DNA of 64,000 bases from Cladosporium sp. IMV 00045. Its lineage: Eukaryota; Ascomycota; Dothideomycetes; Cladosporiales; Cladosporiaceae. Position numbers and translations under genes: made by a program. Location of the stretch: NCBI GenBank assembly GCA_001931905.2, contig MSJI02000643.1, forward strand, positions 1 to 64,000, read 5' to 3'. The notes beneath the pieces are model-generated. The model saw nothing but the letters and a program-made list of their open reading frames with translations, was not told the origin of the DNA and made no database searches. Of the stretch, positions 9,797-20,681 are shown piece by piece. Each line of letters opens with the position of its first letter. Positions within the stretch are counted from its first letter, which is position 1.

Positions 9797-12083
9797 TACC
9801 TCTCAGAACTGTCTGAAGAGCTAACGCAGACCGCTGAGATGATATCATTGAGCATGGTGCGCAAAAAGGGGAACAGCACAGGTACGTTAACACTCTCGTG
9901 GAATCTCACTTACGAGAAAGTTGAACGGCGCGCAACACATGGCAGGATGAGGACACTTGTGCCGATCGTCTCAAACAACTTTTCGACCACGCGGCAGGAG
10001 CCTCTTGGTTCAACGGCTAACATCAGTTAGGTGCTCATTGGATGCGAAAGTCTTATTGCAGCACTTTCACAAAATATACCACTCCACTCATACAGAATAA
10101 GAGCAAACGCTTTCAAGGTGCCTTCCCTTACCCCTCTGCTTCATGACACGCAGCCTCTAGAGTACAACACCCACTCACCAGAGAAAGTGACGTCCAGCCT
10201 CTCGTCCCTAATAGCATTCAATTAAGCATTCAACCACCGGCTAAGCAAACCCCAAGAAACAGGACGCCTTAAAACCAGCAAGCCCTCTATGTGAGTGGCG
10301 TCGCCCGACCGAACTGCTGGGAAACGCGGCGAGATTTGAGTTTCTGCTATTTTGTGCCTCTAATGCGGAAATCTCCAAGGTTTCGAGGTTAGATCTAGAA
10401 TTTCCCTTTTGAGCCTCTACGAAATGATGCGAAAAGTAGCTGCTGACAACGCTCGCACGTGGGACCTGAACTCTGGAATGGAGCTTGCCGAGGGCTTGCG
10501 GCTGCTTTGGCCGGTTTGCCCTCTCATATCGTGGGTTAGAAGGCTATTAGAAGTCTTGTTTTGTTATTGTGTGCTCGGGGCTCATTGCAAGATGTCCGCG
10601 GACAGGCCTGTTGGTGCAACTGATCTAGGAGCATGTCGTCGGCGACAGCTTATGTTCCCACTGCACTGCACACTCAACAAGATGTCGCGGTCGTCGCATT
10701 CAAGTTGTCGTAGTGGAATATACTCTTGCTGCATGCTCAATGACATAGACTGCGCCAATTCGACTCAAGCTTCCTGGTGGTGAGTAATCCCTTTCAGCTC
10801 CTGGAGGAATCGGTAGCTGTGGGCGTATTCGCAGCTGTTCTTGAGCAAGGCCATCATGGCGGCACAATCCGTCAGGAGTAATGCAAACAAGGAGGCTGAC
10901 GACGACAGGGGTATTCTCAAGATCTGGATGGCATCTCCCTAAAGCACCGCGACCTCGAAATCTTGACATTGCAAGCGAAAGGGTCGATTTGCGCAGGGGT
11001 TAGCTCATGCCGTAACCAAAACGGACACAGGGAAGCTCCCATATGGGAAGCACAGGACGGCATACGTGCAGTAGCTGTTAATCCTGAGATCAACGTCATG
11101 GTCATGGTTTGTTTGCTTCCATGCGCTTCTGAAGAAACACAAATCAACATCCGAACCTTCAATATCGCACGCGTGCTATAGTTGACTAGACGTCACTGAC
11201 CCCTCCTGACTCAAGGATCCTTCGGCAACTTACCCTGATCTCTCTTCAAGACTCGGCGACGACAACCTTAACTACAACGAATGGACCTTTGCAAGCGTCG
11301 AGAAAGACGACCTACTTGAGATGACCTTATCTAGGGAAGCAGCCCTGGTGCAGATCAAAAGCTTGTCAAAGGCTTCGCAATTGCTTGTCTTGAACCCTAT
11401 ATCGCCGCTGGAGACGCCACAAAAAGCAGCCACCGACACGCCTCTACCGTTGCAATTGCTCATATTCGACTAGTCGACAGCGCCTCTTCATGCACCTCGA
11501 TGCCCACTTCTGGAAATAATTCGAAGACCCCCTGGAGCTTCGCGGAGACAACAACTGAGGCGTCGAATACCAAGCTTTGCTTGAGTTGGCCTGTTCCTCA
11601 AGCCCTTCTGAGCCCTAGAGCCTGTTTCTGAGATCCTCGTCGTCTCTTCCCTGTGACTCCCACGTGGGGATTGTCGAGATTAGCACCATGTCGTCGATCA
11701 TGAACGTGGATTTCACGTGTATTGCGTCGACACGTTGACCTCATCCTTGTGCTCTGGCTGCTCTTGTCGATGCTGGACGTCTGAATCTGTTGTCATAGTG
11801 CTGACTTCTACAAACCTTAGAGCTCCAATGCTTCGTCCATGTTTATGAAGTTCGTGCTTCTTGATGCCCTGGCGTCACTTTTTAAATTATCGCCACCGTT
11901 CCTTTCCAATGCCCTAAACCGACAACACCTTAGAAGCGGCCTGGAGGCGCCTGCGTAGCTTTCCATGCCATCCATCTGCACGAGAAACAACCTTCAATAT
12001 TTCGCAAACCAACGGAGCTCGTTGATGACGACGCAACACACATCTTCCAGAGCAATCCGAAGAAAATGTACGCATCGAGAGGA
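9797..12083. other. Gene-poor interval
   Basis: About 2.3 kb between the frameshifted hydrolase and the secreted repeat protein. No intact gene was found. The only protein-like run is the possible spliced fragment at 10963-11473, listed separately. Several short frames (for example near 10409-10783) have no recognisable motifs. Confidence 0.4.
10963..11473 (+). pseudogene. Possible spliced gene fragment or relic
   Basis: A protein-like frame ends near PIWEAQDGIRAVAVNPEIN at about 11100. A second frame, open from 11210 to the stop at 11471-11473, reads SSRLGDDNLNYNEWTFASVE, then DDLLEMTLSREAALVQIKSL. They can be joined in frame by a 109-nt intron (11107-11215, gtttgt...ctgactcaag). No family is recognised, the upstream part has no convincing start, and the fragment may be the remains of a longer gene. 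It could also be chance. Confidence 0.22.
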
Positions 12084-12091
12084 TATAAATA
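12084..12091 (+). promoter_or_regulatory. TATA box of the secreted repeat-protein gene
   Basis: A clean TATAAATA lies about 290 bp upstream of the start codon and is followed by a long CA/TC-rich leader. A strong TATA box suggests inducible rather than housekeeping expression; that reading is inference. Confidence 0.55.
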
Positions 12092-12372
12092 AAAGTCCTC
12101 GACTCATCCCAACAATTCGACCTTCATCAGCACCAGCACAGCACAGCAGAACAATCGACAAGGACTTCAGCAGCAAGCACTTGCAAGCCTCATCCTCCCT
12201 TCTCATCAACGTCTTCTCTACATCAAGTTCGCTTCAAGCAACTTCAGCCCCTCCATTCAATATCAACATCAACTCTCTACACCCAAAGATCACCTCGGGT
12301 GAGACGACAACATCACATCAGAGCACCACCGACCCACCCAACCACTAACATCTTCCAGATCTCCATCTCAAA

Positions 12373-13193
12373 ATGCAGTTCACCCAAGCCACCGTCACCG
12401 CCATCCTCCTCTTCACCGCCCAAGTCCTTGCTGCTGCCATCGCCCAGCTCCACGGCGAGGGTGCCGCTGCCGACTCCATCCTGACCGACACAGACAACGG
12501 TGTCGGTTACGGCATTGAAAATGCCGAAGACAACACCGCCGCCCTGATCACCAGCACCAAAGGCAGCACCGCCGTTCCAGCAGTCCCGAAAACCCGTCGT
12601 CAGCTCCACGGCGAAGGCGCTGCTGCCGACTCCATTCTGACCGATGCGGACAACGGTGTCGGATTCGGCATCGAGAATGCAGAAGACAACACGGCCAACC
12701 TGATCACCAGCACCAAAGGCGGAGCCAAGCACCGCCGCCAGGCGGACAAGATCGCCAATGGCGCCAAAGCTATCGGCAGCGCGGCTGGTGTCAGCTCGGT
12801 TACTGATCCGATCGGCAATGCAGGTGATGGAATCGATGGAAGTTTGACTGATGGCGCTTCTAATATTGGTGCTGATACTGGGTGAGTCGAACTTGATCGT
12901 CAATCATCTGAATGACATCTGCTAACAGATTAACCAGAGCAATGGAAGAATCCACCCTCGAAGACGCCGGCTCCGCCGTCCCCAAGGTCCGGCGCCAGGC
13001 GGACAAAATCGCCAACGGAGCGAAAGCCATCGGCAGCGCAGCTGGTGTCAGCGCCGTGACCGATCCCATTGGAAACGAAGGCGACTCTCTCGATGGAGCT
13101 CTGACCGACGGCGCGGCCAATGCTGGTGCGCAGATTGGAAGCACTGAGGAGACGACACTCGAGAACGCCGGGTCTTCTGTCCCGAAGATGTGA
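12373..13193 (+). CDS. Secreted repeat protein with K-x-R-R/Q processing sites (KEP- or RiPP-precursor-like)
   Basis: Exons 12373-12881 and 12938-13193 with a 56-nt intron encode 254 residues. The acceptor at 12937 is chosen because it aligns the two copies of the second repeat exactly. A signal peptide (MQFTQATVTAILLFTAQVLA..., cleavage near residue 24) is followed by two repeat families. Repeat A (40 aa) spans residues 25-64 and 77-116 and differs at three positions; repeat B (64 aa) spans 123-186 and 190-253. Units are separated by KTRR, KHRR and KVRR, each followed by Gln, the form expected for Kex2 cleavage and for N-terminal pyroglutamate. The protein has no Cys. This fits Kex2-processed repeat proteins, some of which are precursors of dikaritin-type ribosomal peptides; no family assignment is possible. 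It is convergent with the monooxygenase gene. Alternatives are a wall protein or an effector. Confidence 0.85.
12445..12564 (+). repeat. Repeat A, copy 1 (coding, residues 25-64)
   Basis: Begins QLHGEGAAADSILTD directly after the predicted signal peptide and ends ITSTKG. It differs from copy 2 at 3 of 40 residues. Confidence 0.85.
12601..12720 (+). repeat. Repeat A, copy 2 (coding, residues 77-116)
   Basis: Begins QLHGEGAAADSILTD directly after KTRR. The near identity with copy 1 points to recent duplication or gene conversion. Confidence 0.85.
12739..12986 (+). repeat. Repeat B, copy 1 (coding, residues 123-186, split by the intron)
   Basis: Begins QADKIANGAKAIGSAAGV after KHRR and ends GSAVPK. 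The 56-nt intron (12882-12937) lies inside this copy and is absent from copy 2. Confidence 0.85.
12996..13187 (+). repeat. Repeat B, copy 2 (coding, residues 190-253)
   Basis: Begins QADKIANGAKAIGSAAGV after KVRR and ends GSSVPK, one residue before the stop. It has no intron, so it may have arisen by retro-copy-like duplication or by intron gain in copy 1. Confidence 0.85.
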
Positions 13194-13564
13194 GTCTTGA
13201 CTCGATCACTTCTCGAGACCGACTTGGAAGTTGATCATTTCTCGAGATTGATGTGGGGAGGAGTGCTCGGGATTGCTTACGATTATGAGGGCTTGCTATT
13301 TGTTTGCGCGATTCTTTTCCTTTTTCTCTGTTATTTCCTAGCGAGCGATATGAGCGAACAAGCGTGCTGTATTCTGATTCGAGGGGCTCAAAACGGGTGC
13401 GAGCGTTTCTCTTGCCAAAAAAAATATGCTTCGAAATCAGACAACAGCTATGCAAAGATTCTAGTCATTTATCATTCGAAATTCTCTCTTGTCATATTCC
13501 CATTTTCTATCGTTGTATCGTGAAAATCTCAGCACATACTTCAAAGTCGACACTCATAACCCCC
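13194..13564. terminator. Convergent 3' flanks of the repeat protein and the monooxygenase
   Basis: 371 bp between two stop codons of convergent genes. T-rich runs on both strands fit polyadenylation regions. No gene was seen. Confidence 0.35.
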
Positions 13565-15587
13565 TCAAGCCGCCTTCGCAGCACCAGCCGGGTCAGAAAC
13601 GACATCAAACCCCTTCCACCCCTCCATAGCATCCCTACACTGCTTCTCATAGGCAGGAATGCCCGCCACCCACGTCATGCTCTCCTGTTTCTTGCCCGGG
13701 ACATTTGCGCCATTCCACCAGCTGGAAGTCTGCGGGATGAGGGTGTAGTTGGCGAATTCGTTGATCATGTTCTTGTACTCGATCTCGGCTTCGTGGAGGG
13801 CCTCAATGGACTTGGCGCCTTCGCTTTCGAGTTTGCGGATCATGTCGACGACGGTCTCGACTTGCGTTTCGATCGAGGTGGTGCCGTTGGAAAGGACGCC
13901 GGGGGATTGGGGCGTGTAGGACCTGTGAGTGAGTTAGGCTAACTACTGATTGGTAGAAGTGGAATTGGTGGTTGCGCGCTTACATGAACCTGGGAAGGAC
14001 GTTAGTTTCATAGTCATATTAGCGAGGTGGGAGGCAAGCGAAGACTTACATGTTAGGAAATCCAGAAATTGTCAGACCAAGATAAGTGTAAATGCCATCT
14101 TTCCAAAGATCCTTAAGATCGATGCCGTCCTTGCTCTTCAAGCCCATATGCGTCTGCGAGCCCGTGAAACTATCGAAGCCAGTAGCCAGCACAACAACGT
14201 CGAACTCGCGCAGCTCATCGTCCGACATCCTCATTCCGTTCTCCTCGAAAGTCTTGAGAGGGGTGGCGTTGAGGTCGACGAGATGGACGTTGTCCTGGTT
14301 GATGATGTCGTAATAATCGTGCTCGAGTGGAAATCTCTTGGTGCCGATGTAATACGGTGGAACCTCCGGGGCCATAATAGCCTGCTTTCTGGGATCCGCG
14401 ATTCTCTGCCTCACCTTGTCCTTCCAGAAGTTGTAGACCATGCGGTTAGATTCAGGGTTAAGCAAGGTATCGTTGAAAGCGGAGGTCAGGAAGTGGAAGG
14501 CTCCTCTTTCCCAGCATTCTTCCCAGACTCTCTCACGCTCCTCCTCCGTAGCTTCTTGAGCGGATTTGTCGACTGCTTCCGAAGGGAAACCAAGAGCTGA
14601 CTGACGCGCGGCTCCGAACAGAGTGGGGTAGTAGTTCTTCCACATCTTCTGCTCCTCCTCGGTCATCTTCCTCTGGCCCATGGGGATGCAGTAGCTTGGT
14701 CGCCTCAGGAAGATCGTCGTCTCGTCTGCCACTTTGCCCAGCTCTTGCGTGATCTGCACGGCTGTTGCACCTGCACCGATGATTGCAACTTTCTTTCCAG
14801 TGCAGTCAAGGTCCTGCGGATACGCGCCGCTGTGGACCAAAGTACCCTTGAAGTCCTTCAAGCCGGGCAGGTCAGGCGTGTACTTGCGGTGCAGTAGTCC
14901 AGTGGCGAGGAAAAGGTATTTGCAGTTTGCAGAATGGCCACTTTCAGTCCTGACCGTCCATCTGCCAATTGTCTCATCCCATGAAGCATCGTTGACTCGA
15001 GCGTTGAAAGTAGTGTCCTTCTTGAGATCCAGAACCTTGTCGCAGTGGGCAAAGTAGCGTCGAATTTCCGCATGATCCGCGAAGCGTTCGGAGAAGTTCC
15101 AACCTTTGTACACTTCGGGAATGTTCAGTTGATAGAAAGGCGCCTCGGAATCGACGCGGGCACCAGGGTAGCGCTATGAATCGTTCAGCCGGCTGTTCAA
15201 TGACACAGTCAAGGTGTTGGTGAGACTCACGTTCCAATACCAAGTACCACCAAAATCTCCAGCGCCCTCGAAGCACTTGACTTTCATGCCCAACTGGCGG
15301 AATCGATAAATCGCAGTGACACCTTCCACAACATCAGCACTGCAATGAAAACTCCCAGACAAAAAGGCTGACTAACCAGAGAATCCAGCGCCGACAACCA
15401 AAACATCGCACTTTTGCGTCTCGCCATTGGTAGCCTCGGACTTGCTTTCCGCCGAGCCATTCTCGGCAACGTTTGGCAGCCTCTCAACGTTGCTCGTAGC
15501 TTTGAATTCACCGTTGACACGCTCGACGCCCGGAGCAACGTCTAACATGTCGCCCTCGAGGGAAGACAGCGGGTCCGTGGTGGCCAT
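13565..15587 (-). CDS. Baeyer-Villiger-type flavin monooxygenase with a 6-nt microexon
   Basis: Five exons: 15377-15587, 15231-15322, 14050-15173, 13984-13989 and 13565-13922; total 596 residues. The FAD-binding loop is VVGAGFSG, completed across intron 1, and GDFGGTWYWNRYPGARVDS follows, typical of class B monooxygenases. FKGTLVHSGAYP matches the Baeyer-Villiger signature FxGxxxHxxxW/Y (here Tyr). The second nucleotide-binding loop is VAIIGAGATAVQ. Near the C-terminus only inclusion of the 6-nt exon (gttcat) rebuilds GFPNMFMSYTPQSPG; without it Met and Phe are lost. Introns are 54-61 nt. These enzymes use NADPH, FAD and O2 to turn ketones into esters or lactones; the substrate is unknown. 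The enzyme lies tail-to-tail with the secreted repeat protein, so joint action is possible but unproven. Confidence 0.92.
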
Positions 15588-17367
15588 CGTGGCAACTGCT
15601 TGAAGCGTTCGGGAGAAATAGCGGGGAAGGTGGAATAAGAGATCACAAGTAACGAAGGTACAATGGGAAAGTAAAGCAGGCGATGAAGAGGTAGAAGAGG
15701 AAATATCACTGCACCTACCTACAGCCGCAAATGGTGGTTTCATCAAGCGGCATGCTGCTGTAGCTTCATCCTCGGCCCAAAGCCCAACCAGACCCTCCAT
15801 TTGTGACTAGGGATCGGCCTACCCTGGCGACAAGGACATGTCATCAACGTACTAGCATCGGGAATCTCCTCATCTGTTGGAGAATAGAGGGGCCTCCCGG
15901 CTTCCATGAAGCCAAACGGCCAGGGTCTTGGGGTTATCCAGGTCGGCACGAGGGCTCCATATGGGCCAAAAAAAGCGCTGATGGAGTGCTACAGCTGAAG
16001 GACGGACGTGCCTAACACACCGCTCTAAGGACTCCGGTATCGAAGCTAGCAGGGTCCAAGCGAAGTGAAGCACCGCCTGCAATAGGCAAGCATGGCGAAA
16101 TCTATTCGTGAGCTGAAGAGCCCCCGGTCCAGGTGTATCCGCAAGAAGCCAAGAGACGAACGAGGCGAAACGCGCAATGACTTTGATGGTGCCGGCACAC
16201 CGGCGGTGGCCGTGAAGTGGGAAGTCTATTCAGTTGTGAAGAGATCCTGATTCACAAGGCATCCACATACGCACAGTTAATGACTCGCGGGCGCGGTGGA
16301 GTGTGGTTGTCAGGTGTGATGAAGCGTGGAAGTCATCTTGGCCCTCGTGGACTCTGCAGTACGAGGTAGAAGACACATGGAGAGAACAACATCCACTTTT
16401 CCTACAGCTTGCAGAAGGCGGGGCAAAAGCAATAACAATGCACGGCTAAGCATCCTTCCGTCCAGTTTGCATACCTACAGTACCTCACATTTACAAATAC
16501 TGACCTCAATCATGGAACGTAGGATTGACACCATAGAAGGCTATTCGACATGTGTATACAGAGGTACGAGGCACAGCAATAATGCACGGCTAAGCATCCT
16601 TCCGTCTAACTTGCATACCTTACCTTACATTGATATATACTTCAATCATGTAATTGAGAATGGACGCCATAGAAGGCTGTTCGATGCTCATATGCATGTG
16701 TACGGACACAGGAAAATGAGCTTCCGAGCCCTGCTTTTACAGTACATCAAGCAGAATCTCTTTCGCATGCATCAAGTCTTCACGTCGATGATTTTTTTTC
16801 TCTCTCAACGGCAGGGCGACTCTCCGAGAACGCCGAAAACTATAAGAGCGTCGCGACGGACGAGCGGGAAGGAAAACTCGTGGATTGATGAGGGGCTGTC
16901 TGTCAATGATGAGAAATCTTACAGTATTTGGGTTGTATGCCACGTCACTTCCACCCACAACCACCAACTAGAACCCAGCAACGATAGTCGCCTGATCACG
17001 AAGTCAGTAATAAGTCTGGCTGAGGCAGAGTAGGCGTAGTAAAGGTTGTTCATTTTCCGTTTAACACCAAGTTATTGAGAAACACAACATCAAAGAGCTT
17101 GCCATGACAGTATATGCTCATGCGCGGAGTGAGTGAGAGATCGCTTCCAAGTCAGATATTGATTCTCGAGTAGACTCAAACAATTGAGTAAAATAACGAA
17201 CATCATGTCTGTGTACACAGTACTTTCGAGCAGTGATGCGCCCAATCATTCTAAAACCATATGAACAATGATATACACAAAACTCACCGACAAACCTACC
17301 CAACTCTCCTCACAAGAAAAAAAAAAAAAAACCACCTAAACCAACCCCTCCCATCTGAAAGGTACAA
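15588..17367. other. Gene-poor interval with an imperfect tandem duplication
   Basis: About 1.8 kb upstream of the monooxygenase and downstream of VTC4. No coding exon was supported. It contains the duplication at 16430-16712 and an A-rich tract near 17322-17332. Confidence 0.4.
16430..16712. repeat. Imperfect direct repeat, two units of about 140 bp
   Basis: Both units contain aatgcacggctaagcatcct, then ttccgtc, a cttgcatacct-like stretch, ttcaatcatg, and ccatagaaggctattcga or the variant ccatagaaggctgttcga. Unit 1 spans about 16430-16575 and unit 2 about 16576-16712. Divergence is clear, so the duplication is not very recent. No terminal inverted repeats or target-site duplication were recognised. 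Confidence 0.7.
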
Positions 17368-19914
17368 TCAACCCTTCATACCCCCCTTCAAACCGCCCTC
17401 CCCGCCCTTCGCAAACCGATACCCAAAACTAACCGCGACCGCAACCACAAGAGCAAAGCAAAGCACGCTCGGCCCCCACTTGTCATGATAGCTGACGGCG
17501 ACGCGGTTCTTGATCTTGTCGACGCGCCACAAGTAAATGCCCATGGAGTAGAAGAGCGCCAGACACGCGACCGCCGTGAACGCCCAGGCGGAAGCGAGCG
17601 AGACGCTGTCGCCGAAGTTGAGCAGGGTGGCGGCGATGGAGCCGAGGATGATTGAGAATTCGAGCTGGGAAGAGAGGGTGAGTTAGTAAAAGCGGTTGTG
17701 GTGGGTCAGGGGAGGGATGGTGCAGAAAGGCTTACCCATGACAAGAAAGTGCGCTCAGCAGCGAATGAGACCTTTGGCTCAACACGCACAGGCACGTGAA
17801 TCTTCTTGCCCTTTGGCGCCTTGAAGCGCTTCTCGCTCACGGCGTTGGCGCCCGGCACGCCCATGCGGCCTTCTCTGCCTGGCATCTCCGTAGGTTTCGG
17901 CACGGGTTTCGCCAGCGAGACGGCGTTGAGGAGCTTGTCGCCGGCGATGCTGGCGTAGCTCTGCGCCAGCTTCCAGCGGTAGTGCCAGCCGCCGATGCGT
18001 TTCGCCTCCTCGAGGTCGTCGTCTTCGTCGTCCGAATCGTACAGCGGGTAGTCTTCGTCGGTGGAGGCGAGCGGGCGGTGAGCCATGCGTTCCTCCTCGT
18101 CCATGGTGTTGGGATCGTTGCCGTTGGCGAGGTCCAGATGGCGCTCTTCTTCGTGCTGCTCGAGCGCATCTCGGGCTGCGCGCAGGCGGCGGGTGTTCTC
18201 ATCATCATCGTTGACCGCGTGGCCGTTTTGTACGTCAGCCTCGAGCTCGTCTTCTGAGTCATCGTCGTCCATGGCTGCGCTCGTGCTGGCGTCCGTGCTA
18301 TGGCCGGGACGCTCGATGCCGAAACGGTGTGTGACGGGCTTGCGGATGTCGGTGTCCATTTGAGGGAACCAGAAAGGCAGCAGGTTGATACGACTCTGGA
18401 ACATGGATGCAGTTCCGTGGATGAACTTGGAGAACTTGGGAACAGCCTCGACCAAGTGGGAAGCAGTGAGCTCGCGAATCCACTCAGGAGGTTCCTGCCC
18501 AGCAGCAGTCTGGAGCTTCACTTCGAGCACGCCGTACGGGAAGTGCTCAACATCACCCTTCGGAAGTTGGCTGAAAGGCCAGTCAATGCCAATGTCTGTT
18601 CGACGCCAGTTGTCGCCCGATCGCCTGACACCGTCAAGGTTGTCCTCGCGGACCATAGTGAGTTCCGTATCGAGTGAGATACGCACGCGTGCGTCGCCGG
18701 GCAATTGGAAAGCCGTGCGGTTGTAGAAAGAGCGGCAAACCGGTACCAGCTTGCGGTCGATCATGCGGAATTGAATCTCCTTCGCCAGCTGCTCCAGATC
18801 GTCAATCTCTTTCTTGCTCTTCTTGCCATCCTTGCGAGCCTTCTCAAAAGCTTGCTCGGTCGTCATGTCGCCTCTCAAGAAAGCATTGACGTTCTTCTCC
18901 TTCAGCGAAAAGCGAGCCTTGACGGACTTCTCACCCGTCCAGTCTTCGCGATGGGTCTTGCGCTCAAGGAAAATCGTGTCCGTCTCCATGCCCCCGTACC
19001 AACGCAGACGATGAGCCTCGGCTCCCTCGGTCTTCTTCAAACGACCCTCGTACAGCTCCCATGTGTCCGGGTTGTCGTAGTAGATCGACGAAATGGCCGA
19101 GTCCTTCTTCTCGAATTCCTTGCTAGGGTTAAAAACGAGAACGGGCAAGTGCTTCAAGATGATGAGCTTCAGCTCGGTGATGTTATCCGGATGCACCCAG
19201 TATTTAGTTGTTTGACGGACGAAGTTTTGTTGCTTGCCTCCAGCGCCGGAGTCACCGGTTATGGGGTTTCCGCGCGTGCGCACTTGGTCGTAGAGCTTCG
19301 AGAGGTTGATGACGGTGACATCGTAGTCGTCCTTGAAGAAAGGTCTCGCGCGCAACCTCGCGGCAAACACGGGCTTCAAGTGCCAGTTGGTCTGCTTGTC
19401 GTGCTTTTTGATGATCTTCTGGAAGCCAGTGTAGTTGAGCTGCGTGAACTTTGCCAGGTCGTGCACGTCCGCAATGATGTCCGACAAGTCCTCCTCGAGC
19501 AACAGGTATTCCTCCTCGGTAGGCGCATTGGGTCTCTCGCGCTCATCGCGATTGGCGGCTTCCGTCCTAGCAATGGCTTCGTTGACCTCTTTCTCACTGG
19601 CCTTGATCCTGCGAATGATTTCCTGGCTCTTGACTTTCTGAAAGGTAAAGACCTTGTCCAACTCCTGCTCCAATTGGTTCACAAAGCGTTGTTCATCCTC
19701 CTCGTCCCATTGCGGCTTCTTGTTTTGCTGTCCTCGTTGCGATCCGGAACCGCGCTCGAGGCTCTTCTTGAGCTCGTCGTAAGAGATGTAGTAGTAGTAC
19801 CAATCCTTGATCAGCGAGCTGCGCAGCTGCTGGCCGAACCTGTGCAAGTGACGTTAGGACGCGGACGTGGCATTGCATCGCATTGGGCTGCGGGGCGTCG
19901 GCGGCGTACTTCAT
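17368..19914 (-). CDS. VTC4: Vacuolar transporter chaperone 4, polyphosphate polymerase
   Basis: Three exons: 19910-19914 (5 nt, ATGAA), 17736-19839 and 17368-17664, with introns of 70 and 71 nt; 801 residues. The tiny first exon gives [20 protein letters not shown], the expected start of the SPX domain (about residues 1-160), which senses inositol pyrophosphates. The central triphosphate-tunnel catalytic domain includes [19 protein letters not shown] and [11 protein letters not shown]. An acidic linker leads to a C-terminal DUF202 domain of three membrane helices, completed by exon 3 ([20 protein letters not shown]). VTC4 makes polyphosphate from ATP and moves it into the vacuole. The MKFG-type SPX start and presence of a catalytic core favour VTC4 over the regulatory VTC2/3 paralogues. 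Confidence 0.94.
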
Positions 19915-20681
19915 GTTTACCAGATCTCCGACCTAGAGGTGGAGATGTCGGGATTGAGATGCGCAATCGAAGGGTGGAAGAACGAGTGTCGGCAGCGCGT
20001 TTGTTCTTCTCGGAAGCTGTTGAAGAGGCGTGAAGAAGTTAAGCGAGCATGCAGAAGCAGTGTAAGCGCATATGCTTGTCTCTTCTCGTCTCTGCTCTGC
20101 TCTGGATGGGTGAGGCGAGGCTGGTGGAGCTCTTGAAAGCTACGGCCATTGGACTGACCTGAATTGATTCTAGCCCGGCCAATTCGATGGCTGCCATTCA
20201 CCAATCACACCCGCCAATTCAGTCCACGCGCTCACTCTACCCCAGCCAAGTAGCATCGTCATTGCGGAAGAAAGCGTTGGACTACATAGTATACATGTAT
20301 CTTATCGTTCACAGAGATCCGATGTTCAACAAACAACGATACATAAACGAGGAATCGTCCTTGAACTATGCTTGTCACTCTTTGTACCCATGCTGCATTC
20401 ATACAATCTTGATCATACCAAAAGATGTCATTAGATCAGATCCCAATGCTCCAACGCGCCACTACATGTACCCAGCCAGCCAGCCTCCAACGCCCCGCCA
20501 TCCGTGGAGAGAAAAATAATGATATAAAAATACAACCACCATAAGTAAAGAAAAAAGGGAAAACCCTTCCAAAATTCCATCAAGAACCCCGTCTCACAAT
20601 CCCTCAATCCTCATTATAAAGCACATCATAAAGTCATCACCATTCCCCCTACCCATCCCACCTCACCCACATGCACATCAC
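19915..20681. promoter_or_regulatory. VTC4 upstream region and 3' flank of the next gene
   Basis: No gene was seen. I looked for CACGTG phosphate-response boxes just upstream of the VTC4 start and found none. The distal part is AT-rich 3' flank. Confidence 0.35.

Noticed and set aside
13197..13942. Plus-strand frames downstream of the repeat protein as extra repeat units
   Set aside because: They lack any RRQADK- or QLHGEG-like text and overlap the antisense of the monooxygenase.
19693..19914. Separate 73-residue gene overlapping VTC4 exon 1
   Set aside because: It only reads through the first VTC4 intron from the same ATG.
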